From Lutibacter agarilyticus (GTDB lineage Bacteria > Bacteroidota > Bacteroidia > Flavobacteriales > Flavobacteriaceae), in assembly GCF_900188235.1 (NCBI RefSeq), contig NZ_FZNT01000004.1, forward strand, positions 124,001 through 188,000: DNA of 64,000 nt, in the 5' to 3' direction. The translations under genes and the position numbers were made by a program. This document shows, one piece after another, positions 1-8,809 of this stretch (its first letter is position 1; each line of letters starts with the position of its first letter). The notes below the pieces were generated by a model. It was not told the origin of the DNA. It saw nothing but the letters and a program-made list of their open reading frames with translations, and ran no database searches.

Positions 1-692
1 TCTTTAACAGTGACCAAATATAAGCTTAATGAATCTTCTTTTTGAATAAAATTTCCTTTTTTTAATAACTGCTTTTTATCCATTGTTTTCAGCATTGGAA
101 TTTTAAAAACCAAATCACTGTATTTCACCCAAACAGAGTCGTTTAAGTGATTTGATTTTAAATACATTTCTTTTGAAACTAAACTATCTAAATCTTCTTT
201 TTTATTTGATTTAAACAGCTTTACTATCTCCTTTTTTTCATATACATCTTTACCAATTTTGATAAACTTTAACTTCAACAACTCTTCATTTAATTTGAAA
301 TTCTGACTGTTTTCAGCATAAAAATTCTCAATGTCTTCTGTTAAAATTTCTGTATTCAAATATTCTTTAACAACAGCTTCCTTATACGAATTAATGTATA
401 AATCTTCTCTATATTTTTGTACTAATTTCTCGAATTTTTGAACATCATTCTCTAAATTTATGGTAGCTTTTGAAAGTAACAACTGTTGTTTAATCCAATT
501 ATTAATAAAGTTATTCGATACCAAAATACTATCTTGTTTACTCGTAAATGAAGCTGTTACTCCTTTTAAATCTTCTTTATATAAAAAAACTTCATCAACA
601 CGAGCTACCGCTTCTTTTGTTTCGTTTTTAATTGTAAAATAATTACACGAATTTAAAATTAACAATAATATAATGATACTATAATTTCTCAT
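1..692 (-). CDS. PpiC/SurA-like lipoprotein, partial (C-terminus beyond window)
   Basis: The reading frame opens at 692 and runs off the left edge, giving about 230 visible residues. The start MRNYSIIILLLILNSCNYF is a lipoprotein signal with the lipid-accepting Cys at residue 16, so the product should be anchored in the outer membrane facing the periplasm. The rest is Lys/Glu-rich and helical, like the N-terminal chaperone part of SurA-type peptidyl-prolyl isomerases; no parvulin domain is visible in the available part. Its ATG overlaps the TGA of the upstream PpiC gene by 4 bp in the ATGA arrangement, so the two are translationally coupled. The family call rests on this pairing and general resemblance and is inference. 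Confidence 0.6.
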   Translation of the reverse strand, partial: MRNYSIIILLLILNSCNYFTIKNETKEAVARVDEVFLYKEDLKGVTASFTSKQDSILVSNNFINNWIKQQLLLSKATINLENDVQKFEKLVQKYREDLYINSYKEAVVKEYLNTEILTEDIENFYAENSQNFKLNEELLKLKFIKIGKDVYEKKEIVKLFKSNKKEDLDSLVSKEMYLKSNHLNDSVWVKYSDLVFKIPMLKTMDKKQLLKKGNFIQKEDSLSLYLVTVK

Positions 693-2302
693 TCTATAAT
701 TTTAGTGGTTAAAACTTTTGTTTTTTCTTTTTCATGAAACAAAACGTTGTACTTTTTATATAATGAATCTATCCATAATTTTTCTAAATAAGTTTGGTAA
801 TCTGAAATTACAACGCCTCTTATTTCTGCCATTTCTTGTGATGCATATTTTGTTGTTTTATTCAAATTATAAAAATTTGCCAATCCTACACTATCTTTTG
901 ATTTTTCCCAAACCTGTTTTTCAAGCATTTCAAACAACAACATTCCCTCTTCAAACTCTTTATAAATTGCTGCAAAGTCTTTATTTGTTAATTGAATATT
1001 GTTTTCGAAGTATTTTAAAATCTCTTTATTTTTAAACGATTCAAAATCCTTATCAATTGAACTGTTTCTTATTGAATTTAAATAAGCAATAAATTCAGTT
1101 TGGTTAATTTTATGATGCTCAATTTTGAATAAGGTTTTTGTGAAGTTTTCTGGTGTAGTTTTCCATTCGTTCGTGTTAAATGCTTCTAAAGCTTCATTAT
1201 GAATGGTAACATTATAAATAGTTAACAAACTGTCTACTACAGATTTCCCAATCAACTCAGAACGCGAATCACTTTCAACTTTACGTAATAAATCTTGTTC
1301 TAAATCTTCAAAACTTTGAATTGGATATTTATGAAGCAACTTTACAATATGCCATCCATAATCCGTTTTAAAAGGCAATGATAAATCGCCTTCATTTTTT
1401 AAAGAGAATGCTACATTAGAAAAATCTTCAATCATTTGGCCTGAACTAAATTTCCTTAACTTTCCTCCGCTCATAGCACTTGAATTATCTTCAGAAAATT
1501 CTTTTGCTAAAGCTTCAAATTGAGATGGGTTGTTTTGCAAAAGTGAATAAATTGAATCTATTTTAACTTTTGCATTTGTTGAATTATTATTTCGCATAAT
1601 ATGCGCCACTTCAACTTCACCTTTGGCCGGCCTAATAGCATTTACCTTTAAAATATGGTAACCGAACTTTGTTCTAAAAGGTTCCGAAACTTCATTTTGT
1701 TTTGTAGCATACGCAACACTTTCAAACGGATAAACCATTTGCAGTGCTGTAAAGTAACCTATTTCACCTCCGTTTTGAGCTACTGAAGGATCTTCTGAAT
1801 ATTTTTTTGCAACTTCAGAAAAGTCCTGTCCATCATTAATTAATTTTTGAGCTTCTACAATTTTATTATAAGCAGCTAAAGTATCTTGTGGCAATGCATC
1901 TGGTTTTAAAAAAATTAAAATATGACTCGCATTTATTTCTGTTTGTAATCTATTGTAAGCTTCAATAACAAGCTTATTGGTTACTTTTTCATCTTTTAAA
2001 TAAGGTGAAATTAATTTATTTTTATAGCTATTTAACTCATTTTTAAAAGATTGCAGTGTATCAATACCATTATCTTTTGCTTCTTTTACTTTTAATTTAT
2101 AAGCCACAAATAGTTCAAGTGAATTTTCAATATCAGTATTTTGTGGATTTTGAATTAACGCATTGTTTTTTTTATAAACCTTTAAAAATTCAGAGGTATA
2201 ATAAGGCTCCTTGTCAATTGTAAATAAAACCTCTGAGACTTGTTGAGAAAAGAATTTTGTACTTAAAAAAAGTAAAATATATAACGAAATTTTTAACTTC
2301 AT
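689..2302 (-). CDS. Periplasmic peptidyl-prolyl isomerase with two parvulin domains
   Basis: Folding factor for periplasmic and outer-membrane proteins. I place the start at 2302 because MKLKISLYILLFLSTKFFSQ is then a compact signal peptide; an ATG 18 bp upstream (2320) is the alternative. Two rotamase (PpiC/parvulin) domains follow each other at about residues 120-225 and 230-335, recognisable by ASHILIF, YSEDPSVAQNGGEIGYF and FGYHILKV in the first and VAHIMR, FSEDNSSAMSGGKL and YGWHIVKL in the second. The C-terminal 200 residues are helical. The gene overlaps the next lipoprotein by 4 bp. This two-domain layout matches SurA-like proteins of Flavobacteriaceae; substrate specificity cannot be read from the sequence. 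Confidence 0.85.
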   Translation of the reverse strand: MKLKISLYILLFLSTKFFSQQVSEVLFTIDKEPYYTSEFLKVYKKNNALIQNPQNTDIENSLELFVAYKLKVKEAKDNGIDTLQSFKNELNSYKNKLISPYLKDEKVTNKLVIEAYNRLQTEINASHILIFLKPDALPQDTLAAYNKIVEAQKLINDGQDFSEVAKKYSEDPSVAQNGGEIGYFTALQMVYPFESVAYATKQNEVSEPFRTKFGYHILKVNAIRPAKGEVEVAHIMRNNNSTNAKVKIDSIYSLLQNNPSQFEALAKEFSEDNSSAMSGGKLRKFSSGQMIEDFSNVAFSLKNEGDLSLPFKTDYGWHIVKLLHKYPIQSFEDLEQDLLRKVESDSRSELIGKSVVDSLLTIYNVTIHNEALEAFNTNEWKTTPENFTKTLFKIEHHKINQTEFIAYLNSIRNSSIDKDFESFKNKEILKYFENNIQLTNKDFAAIYKEFEEGMLLFEMLEKQVWEKSKDSVGLANFYNLNKTTKYASQEMAEIRGVVISDYQTYLEKLWIDSLYKKYNVLFHEKEKTKVLTTKIIE

Positions 2303-2332
2303 AAAATAATTATTTTGCATTTAGAAATTACG

Positions 2333-2368
2333 ATAAAAATAAAAATGCAGCTATGTAAAAACGCTGCA
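2333..2368 (-). terminator. Rho-independent terminator after the DUF493 gene
   Basis: On the minus strand the arms TGCAGC and GCTGCA (2363-2368 and 2346-2351) enclose an 11-nt loop and are followed by a T-rich tract (complement of 2333-2345). It lies between the DUF493 gene and the PpiC gene, so it probably ends the DUF493 transcript. Confidence 0.65.
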
Positions 2369-2405
2369 ATTTATTTTTTATTTTTAAAAAGGGCTGTTAA
2401 AAGTA

Positions 2406-2687
2406 TCACAAAGAAATAATACCTTCTACTTTTTCAGCTTGTATATATTTATCGATAATAGTATCTGCATTTTTCATAACAACATGGATTGAAACACTTG
2501 TAAATTTACCAGTTTTAGAAACGTTTTTATTAATTACAGCTCCGCCATCATTAAAAATATTTTCAATTTGAAGGATGCCTTCTTCGGAAGTTGGAACAAT
2601 AAATTTGAACAAGTATTTAGTTGGAAATTTTGTTTCCTCGTTTAAAGTAGTTCTTAATTTATCGTAAAATTCAGTTTTTTTACTCAT
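2406..2687 (-). CDS. DUF493 (YbeD-like) family protein
   Basis: A 93-residue protein of the DUF493/YbeD family, a small ferredoxin-like fold found in many bacteria. The core features are FKFIVPTSEE, the central GGAVINKNVSKTGKFTSVSI and the C-terminal ADTIIDKYIQAEKVEGI. Length fits the family. The molecular role of the family is not established; a regulatory, ACT-like binding role has been suggested for YbeD from structure. It stands alone, followed by its own terminator and divergent from the AAA ATPase gene at 2800. Confidence 0.8.
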   Translation of the reverse strand: MSKKTEFYDKLRTTLNEETKFPTKYLFKFIVPTSEEGILQIENIFNDGGAVINKNVSKTGKFTSVSIHVVMKNADTIIDKYIQAEKVEGIISL

Positions 2688-2799
2688 TGTATCGTCTTTA
2701 AAAAGCTAAACGAAATTACCATTTAGCATTGTTAATATCAAATAACAAATTTACAAGAATATTTTTAGTTAAATTTATCTAATACATTATTTTTACCAA

Positions 2800-3333
2800 A
2801 TGCAAACAAAAATTGTTATTACTGGCGGACCAGGTACTGGAAAATCTACTGTAATTGAAGAATTATGTAACCGTAATTTTACGTGTATGCCCGAAATATC
2901 TCGTGAAGTAACCTTAAATGCTCGTGAAAAAGGAATTGAACAATTATTTTTAACAAAACCTTTATTGTTTAGTGAGTTACTGCTTGAAGGTAGAATTAAC
3001 CAATTTACTGAAGCCGAACAAAAAAATAATAAAATGGTGTTTTTTGATAGAGGAATTCCAGATGTACATGCATATATGAATTATATAAGTATTGATTATC
3101 CTTCAACTTACATTCATAAAAGTAATTTATACCGCTACGATTATATTTTTTTAATGCCTCCTTGGGAAGAAATTTATATTTCAGACAATGAACGTTATGA
3201 AAATTTTGAACAAGCCTTAGCCATTCATAATCACCTTGAGCGCACCTACAAAGATTTAAATTACCCTATTATTGAAGTTCCAACAGGTTCAGTAACTAAC
3301 CGCACTGATTTTATTTTAAACTGTATAAAATAA
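2800..3333 (+). CDS. AAA-type ATPase/kinase-like protein (AAA_28)
   Basis: A 177-residue P-loop protein. The Walker A motif GGPGTGKST is at residues 9-17 and a kinase-like VFFDRGIPD segment at about residues 80-88, a pattern of the AAA_28 group, which resembles nucleoside or sugar kinases more than classical AAA machines. No experimentally fixed substrate is known to me. The stop codon shares one base with the start of recQ (TAATG), so the two genes form one transcription unit that continues into fmt. Confidence 0.75.
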   Translation: MQTKIVITGGPGTGKSTVIEELCNRNFTCMPEISREVTLNAREKGIEQLFLTKPLLFSELLLEGRINQFTEAEQKNNKMVFFDRGIPDVHAYMNYISIDYPSTYIHKSNLYRYDYIFLMPPWEEIYISDNERYENFEQALAIHNHLERTYKDLNYPIIEVPTGSVTNRTDFILNCIK

Positions 3334-5231
3334 TGGAAAAGCCTCTTGATATATTAAAAAAATATTGGGGCTATACTGAATTTAGACCTCCGCAGGAAGC
3401 AATTATAAACACCGTTCTAAAAGGTGAAAATTCATTGGTTTTATTACCAACAAGTGGTGGAAAATCTATTTGTTATCAAATTCCTGCTTTAGCAATGAGT
3501 GGTGTTTGTATTGTAATTTCTCCTCTAATTGCACTAATTCAAGATCAGGTAAACAGCTTAAAGGAAAAAAATATTAAGGCAATAGCTTTAACATCTCAGC
3601 TTTCTGAAGATGATATAATTATAGCTTTTGACAATTTACAATTTGGAGGTATTAAATTTTTATATCTTTCGCCTGAAAAACTACAATCAAAATTTATTCA
3701 GGAAAAAATAAAACAATTAAACGTTTCATTAATAGCCATTGATGAAGCGCATTGTATTTCGGAATGGGGGCACGATTTTAGACCTTCTTATTTACAATTA
3801 AATATACTTCACGAGTTGCAACCAAACGCAACATTTATAGCTTTAACAGCCACCGCAACACAAAAGGTTTTAGATGATATCCAATTAAATTTAGTACTTG
3901 AAAATGCACGGATTTTTAAAAAATCATTTCAACGTAAAAATTTAAGCTATCATATTTTAAAAAGTGAAGATATCTATGCTAAATTGGTTCAACTTTTAAA
4001 AAGAGCCAAGAATTCGGTAATTGTTTACACCAATAACAGAAAACAAACAAAAGAAGTGAGTCTGTTTTTAAATCGTCAACATTTTAAAACTAGTTTTTAC
4101 CATGGCGGTTTGTCTAATTCTGAAAAAAATGAAGCCTATTTAAATTGGATGAACGATGAGACTCCTATTATGGTAGCAACCAATGCTTTTGGTATGGGAA
4201 TTGACAAACCAAATGTTAGAGTGGTTATACATATTAATACTCCAAATAGTTTAGAGAATTTTATTCAAGAAGCCGGAAGAGCAGGACGAGATGGTGAAAA
4301 ATCGCATTCGGTATTATTAACCAACGATGGTATTTTACATGAAACAACAACAAAGTTTGAAGCAAACATTCCTACTATAAAATTTATAAAAAAGGTCTAT
4401 TTCAATTTAAATCAATTTTTTTCTATTTCTTTGGGTGAAATGCCTTTAGCTTCGTTTGAGTTTTCTTTACAAAAATTTTGTTCAGTATATCAACTCAATT
4501 TATTACAAACCTACAACGCTATCAAAATTTTAGAACGAGAAAATATTGTATTATTAGACGAAAACTACAGCAAAAAATCAACACTAAAATTCGCAATTAG
4601 TAATCAGCAATTATTTAATTATTTAGACAACAATAATTCTAAAACCGAATTAATACAGTTAATTTTAAGAAGCTACGGTGGTGTTTTTGAACATTACACC
4701 ATTATTAATGAATATGTATTGTCTAAAAAGCTAAAAGTTAGTCAGAATGAAGTTATTAAAAGTTTAAAGGAATTACATGACTTAGGAATTCTAACCTATT
4801 ATCATGCAAATACTACTTCTACACTTCATTTTTTAGTGATTAGAGAAGATGCATATACCATAAATCGGATTTCAAAAAATATTGAACAGCAAAACAACTT
4901 GAAATTTGAAAAATTAAACGCTGTAATTAATTTTATTCAAAACAAAAAAACGTGTCGCACCATTCAGCTACTCTTCTATTTTAATGAAAAATCAACAATA
5001 CCTTGTGGAACTTGTGATGTGTGCTTATCAAAAAACACGAAAAACACTTCATTAAAAATAATTACTGAAGACATTTTTGATGTATTAAAAAATCAGGAAT
5101 TGACTTCTTTTGAAATTGCTACGATTTTAAATCACCCCGAAAAGGCAATTCTAAATTCCTTAAAAATATTATTAGAACAAGATAAAATAACAATAACTTC
5201 GCAAAATAAATTTAAACAAATTAGTTCATGA
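3333..5231 (+). CDS. recQ: ATP-dependent DNA helicase RecQ
   Basis: A 632-residue 3'-5' superfamily 2 DNA helicase for recombination and replication-fork repair. Visible motifs are the Q-motif region FRPPQEAII, Walker A PTSGGKS (about residues 40-46), DEAHCISEWGHDFRPSY (motif II plus the RecQ aromatic loop), ALTATAT (motif III), and FGMGIDKPNVRVVIH with QEAGRAGRDG (motifs V and VI). The RQC zinc-binding cysteines are in KKTCRT and CGTCDVC near residue 555. A short winged-helix tail follows; I see no clear HRDC domain. The end overlaps the fmt start by 4 bp (ATGA). Confidence 0.95.
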   Translation: MEKPLDILKKYWGYTEFRPPQEAIINTVLKGENSLVLLPTSGGKSICYQIPALAMSGVCIVISPLIALIQDQVNSLKEKNIKAIALTSQLSEDDIIIAFDNLQFGGIKFLYLSPEKLQSKFIQEKIKQLNVSLIAIDEAHCISEWGHDFRPSYLQLNILHELQPNATFIALTATATQKVLDDIQLNLVLENARIFKKSFQRKNLSYHILKSEDIYAKLVQLLKRAKNSVIVYTNNRKQTKEVSLFLNRQHFKTSFYHGGLSNSEKNEAYLNWMNDETPIMVATNAFGMGIDKPNVRVVIHINTPNSLENFIQEAGRAGRDGEKSHSVLLTNDGILHETTTKFEANIPTIKFIKKVYFNLNQFFSISLGEMPLASFEFSLQKFCSVYQLNLLQTYNAIKILERENIVLLDENYSKKSTLKFAISNQQLFNYLDNNNSKTELIQLILRSYGGVFEHYTIINEYVLSKKLKVSQNEVIKSLKELHDLGILTYYHANTTSTLHFLVIREDAYTINRISKNIEQQNNLKFEKLNAVINFIQNKKTCRTIQLLFYFNEKSTIPCGTCDVCLSKNTKNTSLKIITEDIFDVLKNQELTSFEIATILNHPEKAILNSLKILLEQDKITITSQNKFKQISS

Positions 5232-6172
5232 GAGATTTAAGAATTGTTTTTATGGGTACGCCTGATTTTGCTGTTGGTACCTTAGCAGCACTTTTAAAAG
5301 CAAACATTAATGTTGTTGGTGTTATTACTGCACCTGACAAACCTGCAGGACGAGGACGAAAAATAAACGAATCGGCTGTAAAGAAATTTGCAGTAGCAAA
5401 TAACTTGAAAGTTTTACAGCCCACCAATTTAAAAGATGAAGCTTTTATTGCTGAATTAGAAAGTTTAAATGCCAATTTACAAATTGTAGTTGCTTTTAGA
5501 ATGTTACCAAAAGTAGTTTGGCAAATGCCCGAATATGGAACGTTTAACTTGCATGCTTCTTTACTACCAGACTATAGAGGTGCAGCTCCTATAAATTGGG
5601 CCATTATAAATGGTGAAACAAAAACGGGTGTTTCTACTTTTTTTATTGATGAAAAAATTGACACTGGAAATGTTATTTTACAAGAAGAAGTTTCAATTGG
5701 CGAACATGATACCTTAGGAGAATTACACGACACCTTAATGCGTGTTGGAAGTGATTTAGTTGTAAAAACTGTAGTACTTATTAAAGAGGATAAGGTAACA
5801 ACATTTAAACAACCGGAAATTGAAGAAAAATCGGCTCCAAAAATATTTAACGAAACGTGTAAAATAAACTGGAACGACACATTAACCAATATTTATAATT
5901 TAATTAGAGGTTTAAATCCGTATCCAGCAGCTTGGACAACTTTAAATGATAACAACACCAAAATTAAAGTCAAAATTTACGATGTTAAAAAAGAGTTCCA
6001 AGAACACCAACTTAAACCAGGAACAATTAGCACTACTAAAACCGACATAAAAGTAGCCGTTAAAAATGGTTACTTAATTATTGATAGTTTACAGCTTTCT
6101 GGAAAAAGAAAAATGGATAGTAAAAGTTTATTAAATGGGTTTGCTTTTAGTGAACAAGCATATTTCCAATAA
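5228..6172 (+). CDS. fmt: Methionyl-tRNA formyltransferase
   Basis: Transfers a formyl group from 10-formyl-tetrahydrofolate to initiator Met-tRNA before translation starts. The 314-residue length is standard. Diagnostic segments are FMGTPDFAVGTL at the N-terminus, APDKPAGRGRK (the tRNA-contacting loop), the catalytic NLHASLLPDYRGAAPI near residue 110, and a C-terminal OB-fold-like tRNA-binding region. It overlaps recQ by 4 bp, and its last codons precede a 190-bp gap that holds the HU promoter. Confidence 0.96.
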   Translation: MRDLRIVFMGTPDFAVGTLAALLKANINVVGVITAPDKPAGRGRKINESAVKKFAVANNLKVLQPTNLKDEAFIAELESLNANLQIVVAFRMLPKVVWQMPEYGTFNLHASLLPDYRGAAPINWAIINGETKTGVSTFFIDEKIDTGNVILQEEVSIGEHDTLGELHDTLMRVGSDLVVKTVVLIKEDKVTTFKQPEIEEKSAPKIFNETCKINWNDTLTNIYNLIRGLNPYPAAWTTLNDNNTKIKVKIYDVKKEFQEHQLKPGTISTTKTDIKVAVKNGYLIIDSLQLSGKRKMDSKSLLNGFAFSEQAYFQ

Positions 6173-6277
6173 ACCTATATTTTATGGGGCTTTACAGCGT
6201 TTTTCAAAAAACAATGGATAGGTTATTAACATTTAACATCTTTTATCAACAAAAACAGCACTTTTTATAGTAAAAAC

Positions 6278-6307
6278 TTGCACAAACCCTTATTCCGTCT
6301 AACTTTG
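6278..6307 (+). promoter_or_regulatory. Bacteroidota-type promoter of the HU gene
   Basis: TTG at 6278-6280, a 19-bp spacer, then TAACTTTG at 6300-6307. This matches the TTG/TTTG and TAnnTTTG elements known for the main sigma factor of Bacteroidota. It sits about 55 bp before the HU start codon. Confidence 0.65.
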
Positions 6308-6361
6308 TTAAGCTATTAAGCACAAAATATGTTTAACCAAAAATAAATTAAGATTTTAATT

Positions 6362-6634
6362 ATGAACAAATCAGATTTAATCGATGCTATGGCAGCTGAC
6401 GCTGGCATTTCAAAAGCAGCAGCTAAAGCAGCTCTAGAATCATTAACAGAAAATGTAACAAAAACACTTAAAGATGGTGGAAAAGTAACATTAGTAGGTT
6501 GGGGAACTTGGTCTATCTCTAAAAGAGCAGCAAGATCAGGAAGAAACCCTCAAACAGGAAAAACTATTCAAATTGCAGCAAAAAATGTTGTTAAATTTAA
6601 AGCAGGAGCTGGATTTAGTGATGCAGTAAACTAA
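6362..6634 (+). CDS. HU-family DNA-binding protein
   Basis: A 90-residue histone-like protein that bends and compacts DNA. MNKSDLIDAMAADAGISKAA is the typical helical N-terminus; GTWSISKRAARSGRNPQTGK covers the DNA-binding beta-arm with the conserved RNPQTGK, and the end KFKAGAGFSDAVN is also standard. It is a single-gene unit with its own promoter and a strong terminator directly behind it, as expected for an abundant nucleoid protein. Confidence 0.96.
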   Translation: MNKSDLIDAMAADAGISKAAAKAALESLTENVTKTLKDGGKVTLVGWGTWSISKRAARSGRNPQTGKTIQIAAKNVVKFKAGAGFSDAVN

Positions 6635-6661
6635 TACCTAAGATATTTTCTTAGTAATAAA

Positions 6662-6690
6662 AACTCTCTAATTTTTAGAGAGTTTTTTTT
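6662..6690 (+). terminator. Rho-independent terminator of the HU gene
   Basis: Perfect 10-bp arms AACTCTCTAA (6662-6671) and TTAGAGAGTT (6675-6684) with a 3-nt loop, followed by a run of eight T. Confidence 0.88.
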
Positions 6691-6728
6691 ATACTTTTTT
6701 TTTGCTATATTTAAAGAAATGTAATTTT

Positions 6729-7286
6729 ATGACAAAGATACATCCATCAAAAGGAAAATTACTTATTGCCGAACCTTCTATATTAAATGACAAATCATTT
6801 AACAGATCTGTAATTTATTTAACCGAACATAGCAAGGAAGGAAGTATTGGCTTTATATTAAATAAACCAACAGAATTTATTTTAAGCGATTTAATGCCTG
6901 AAATTGAATCGGATTTTATGATTTACAATGGTGGACCTGTTGAACAAGAAAATTTATACTTTATTCATCAGTTACCTGAATTAATTCCGAACAGTATTCA
7001 AATTTCAGATGATATTTATTGGGGTGGAAATTTTGATGCCTTAACAGATTTATTAAATTCTAATTCAATAGACAAATCTAAAATTCGCTTTTTCTTAGGA
7101 TATTCAGGTTGGTCTGAAGAACAATTAACTGAAGAATTAAAAGAATCAACTTGGATTGTTACCGAAAATAAATTTCAAAACCTATTAAACATAGAAAGTG
7201 ATGAGTTTTGGAAAAATCAGCTATTAAAATTCGGTGGAGAATATCAAATTTGGGCAAATGCGCCTGAAAATCCTGCTTTAAACTAA
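6729..7286 (+). CDS. yqgE: YqgE/AlgH family protein
   Basis: A protein of the YqgE/AlgH (DUF179) family, conserved in Gram-negative bacteria and named for an alginate-regulation phenotype; its biochemistry is unresolved. Family features are KGKLLIAEPSILNDKSFNRS at the N-terminus, GSIGFILNKP, NGGPVEQENLYFIH and LGYSGWSEEQL. I start at 6729 (MTKIHPSKGKLL) because homologous sequence begins there; an in-frame ATG at 6702 would add nine residues with no family match. Its 3' end overlaps the convergent aminotransferase gene by 9 bp. Confidence 0.88.
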   Translation: MTKIHPSKGKLLIAEPSILNDKSFNRSVIYLTEHSKEGSIGFILNKPTEFILSDLMPEIESDFMIYNGGPVEQENLYFIHQLPELIPNSIQISDDIYWGGNFDALTDLLNSNSIDKSKIRFFLGYSGWSEEQLTEELKESTWIVTENKFQNLLNIESDEFWKNQLLKFGGEYQIWANAPENPALN

Positions 7287-8093
7287 ATTAGCTAAAGCTA
7301 ATGCTAACTCTTTTGATACTTTAGTTTCAAAAATATTCTTTTTATAATTGGTTACAGGTTGAACACCTATTATTGTATTTGTTATAAAAACTTCATCTGC
7401 TTTTTGAATTTCGAAAGGAGAAATTTGAGTTTCTTCAATAGTATAAACAGGATGTGCTGTTATTATTTCAATTATTTTTTTTCTGATGATTCCTTTTACG
7501 CAACCTTCAGTAATGGCTGGAGTCTTAATGGTATTTCCTACTACCAAAAAAATAGTACCATTCATAACTTCAACAACTTGTTTTTTCTCATTTAATAAAA
7601 TACAATTATCAACAGCATTTTCATCGGCATAAATACTTGCTAAAACATTTACTAACTTATTCGTTGTTTTTACTGTAGAAAGTAGTCCAGAATACACGTA
7701 AAAATCTTTAAACAAATCTAATACATAGCTATCTTTAACTTTTACATTAAGTTCAGAAGCTTCAATTATAAAGTTAATTTTATTGGATTTGGGCGTATAT
7801 AAACCACCATCTTCACGGTACACAGAAACTCGAACTCGAGCATTATTTAGGTTATTACATTGAACTGTTTTTATTATTTCTTGTTCAATAAAATCCATTG
7901 TAAACTCCATTGGAATCTCCATCCTTAACATGCGCATTGAAGCCATTAATCTAAAATAATGATCTTCTAAAAAACGAATATCTAAGTTTTCAACTTTAAT
8001 AGTTTCAAAAATGCCATCACCATATTTAAAGGCTCTATTATTAGAAGATAGCACTAAATTTGATGCTGTTAAATTTCCATTAAAATTTATCAT
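7278..8093 (-). CDS. Class IV aminotransferase (aminodeoxychorismate lyase-like)
   Basis: A PLP-dependent fold-type IV enzyme of 271 residues, the group of 4-amino-4-deoxychorismate lyase (folate precursor pABA), branched-chain aminotransferase and D-amino acid aminotransferase. Evidence: NRAFKYGDGIFETIKV near the N-terminus, the Lys in TTNKLVN as likely PLP Schiff-base residue, EVMNGTIF containing the conserved Glu, and TPAITEGCVKGIIR for phosphate binding. Length and the YGDGIFETI start favour a PabC-like enzyme, but substrate cannot be settled from sequence. A terminator separates it from the upstream START-like gene. Confidence 0.82.
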   Translation of the reverse strand: MINFNGNLTASNLVLSSNNRAFKYGDGIFETIKVENLDIRFLEDHYFRLMASMRMLRMEIPMEFTMDFIEQEIIKTVQCNNLNNARVRVSVYREDGGLYTPKSNKINFIIEASELNVKVKDSYVLDLFKDFYVYSGLLSTVKTTNKLVNVLASIYADENAVDNCILLNEKKQVVEVMNGTIFLVVGNTIKTPAITEGCVKGIIRKKIIEIITAHPVYTIEETQISPFEIQKADEVFITNTIIGVQPVTNYKKNIFETKVSKELALALANLV

Positions 8094-8124
8094 TACAATT
8101 TCTATATTTTTTAATTACATATCA

Positions 8125-8151
8125 TAAAAAAAACCTTGATAAATCAAGGTT
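8125..8151 (-). terminator. Rho-independent terminator behind the START-like gene
   Basis: Arms AACCTTGAT (8132-8140) and ATCAAGGTT (8143-8151) with a very short loop. On the minus strand a T-run follows (complement of the A-run at 8125-8131). Confidence 0.65.
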
Positions 8152-8173
8152 CAAATTTATTAAAATAAAAATC

Positions 8174-8557
8174 TTAAGCTCCTATAGTATGCTTCAGTTC
8201 ATCAATTTGATTTTCCCAAAACATTTTTGACTCTTCAATTTCATCTTCTTCGGCAAAATCGGTTACAATTAAAGACACATCTTTAGTGATCGCATCAATT
8301 TCTAGTCTAAATTCAAAATATGATTTAGGATCTTCATCCTCTTCCCATTTAAATTTTATTTTTTCATCTGGTCTTTCCTGTAATACTTTTGCTTTTTCTT
8401 CAGCTCCATCCCAAATAAAAGTAAACACTTCTCCTCTTGAATTTACGTTGTCTGCAAACCACTCGGACAGCCCTGAAGGCGTTCCAAAATATTGATATAA
8501 CATGTGTGGTGAAGCGTGTATTGGAAATTCAATTTCAAATTTTATTTTTACTGACAT
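8174..8557 (-). CDS. START-like (SRPBCC/AHSA1-type) domain protein
   Basis: A 127-residue single-domain protein with the helix-grip look of the SRPBCC/START superfamily: a first strand KIKFEIEFPIHASPHMLYQY, GLSEWFADNV, FIWDGAEEKAKVL and a long C-terminal helix ESKMFWENQIDELKHTIG. Such small START-like proteins are very common in Flavobacteriia next to this tRNA and the aminotransferase gene; they presumably bind a hydrophobic ligand, but none is established. Strongly acidic overall. Confidence 0.78.
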   Translation of the reverse strand: MSVKIKFEIEFPIHASPHMLYQYFGTPSGLSEWFADNVNSRGEVFTFIWDGAEEKAKVLQERPDEKIKFKWEEDEDPKSYFEFRLEIDAITKDVSLIVTDFAEEDEIEESKMFWENQIDELKHTIGA

Positions 8558-8637
8558 CTGTTAAATTTATGACCACAATATATATAAATATTCTATTTAA
8601 AAAAAATTAAAATTATGAAAAAAAATAAATGAAATAA

Positions 8638-8670
8638 TTTGCTGAAACAAAAGATTTATTTTTATATTTG
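8638..8670 (+). promoter_or_regulatory. Promoter of the tRNA-Met gene
   Basis: TTTG at 8638-8641, a 21-bp spacer, and TATATTTG at 8663-8670, fitting the Bacteroidota consensus. The tRNA begins 15 bp downstream. Confidence 0.7.
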
Positions 8671-8684
8671 CACCCTCAATAATT

Positions 8685-8758
8685 GGCGTGGTAGCTCAGT
8701 TGGTTAGAGCGTCGGATTCATAACCCGGAGGTCTGCAGTTCAATTCTGCATCACGCTA
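8685..8758 (+). tRNA. tRNA-Met (anticodon CAT)
   Basis: A complete 74-nt cloverleaf. The acceptor arms GGCGTGG (8685-8691) and TCACGCT (8751-8757) pair with GU wobbles at both ends; the D arm uses GCTC/GAGC; the anticodon loop TTCATAA has CAT at 8719-8721; the T arm is TGCAG/CTGCA. Discriminator base A; CCA is not encoded. The gene's 3' part from the anticodon loop onward is the core attachment site of the island that follows, and the insertion restores an intact tRNA. Confidence 0.93.
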
Positions 8759-8761
8759 CAA
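8716..8761 (+). repeat. attL: 46-bp direct repeat inside the tRNA-Met 3' half
   Basis: From ATTCATAACCCGG in the anticodon loop through to one base past the CCA-less 3' end. Identical to 43256-43301. Confidence 0.93.
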
Positions 8762-8780
8762 TTTTAAGGTCAATAAAAAC

Positions 8781-8809
8781 AACGGTTTAGCTTTCTAAAC
8801 CGTTTTTTT
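8781..8809 (+). terminator. Terminator hairpin between the tRNA and the integrase start
   Basis: Arms AACGGTTTAG (8781-8790) and CTAAACCGTT (8795-8804), then a T-run that ends one base before the integrase ATG at 8810. The same hairpin, with a longer stem, precedes the second integrase at 43321. Confidence 0.82.
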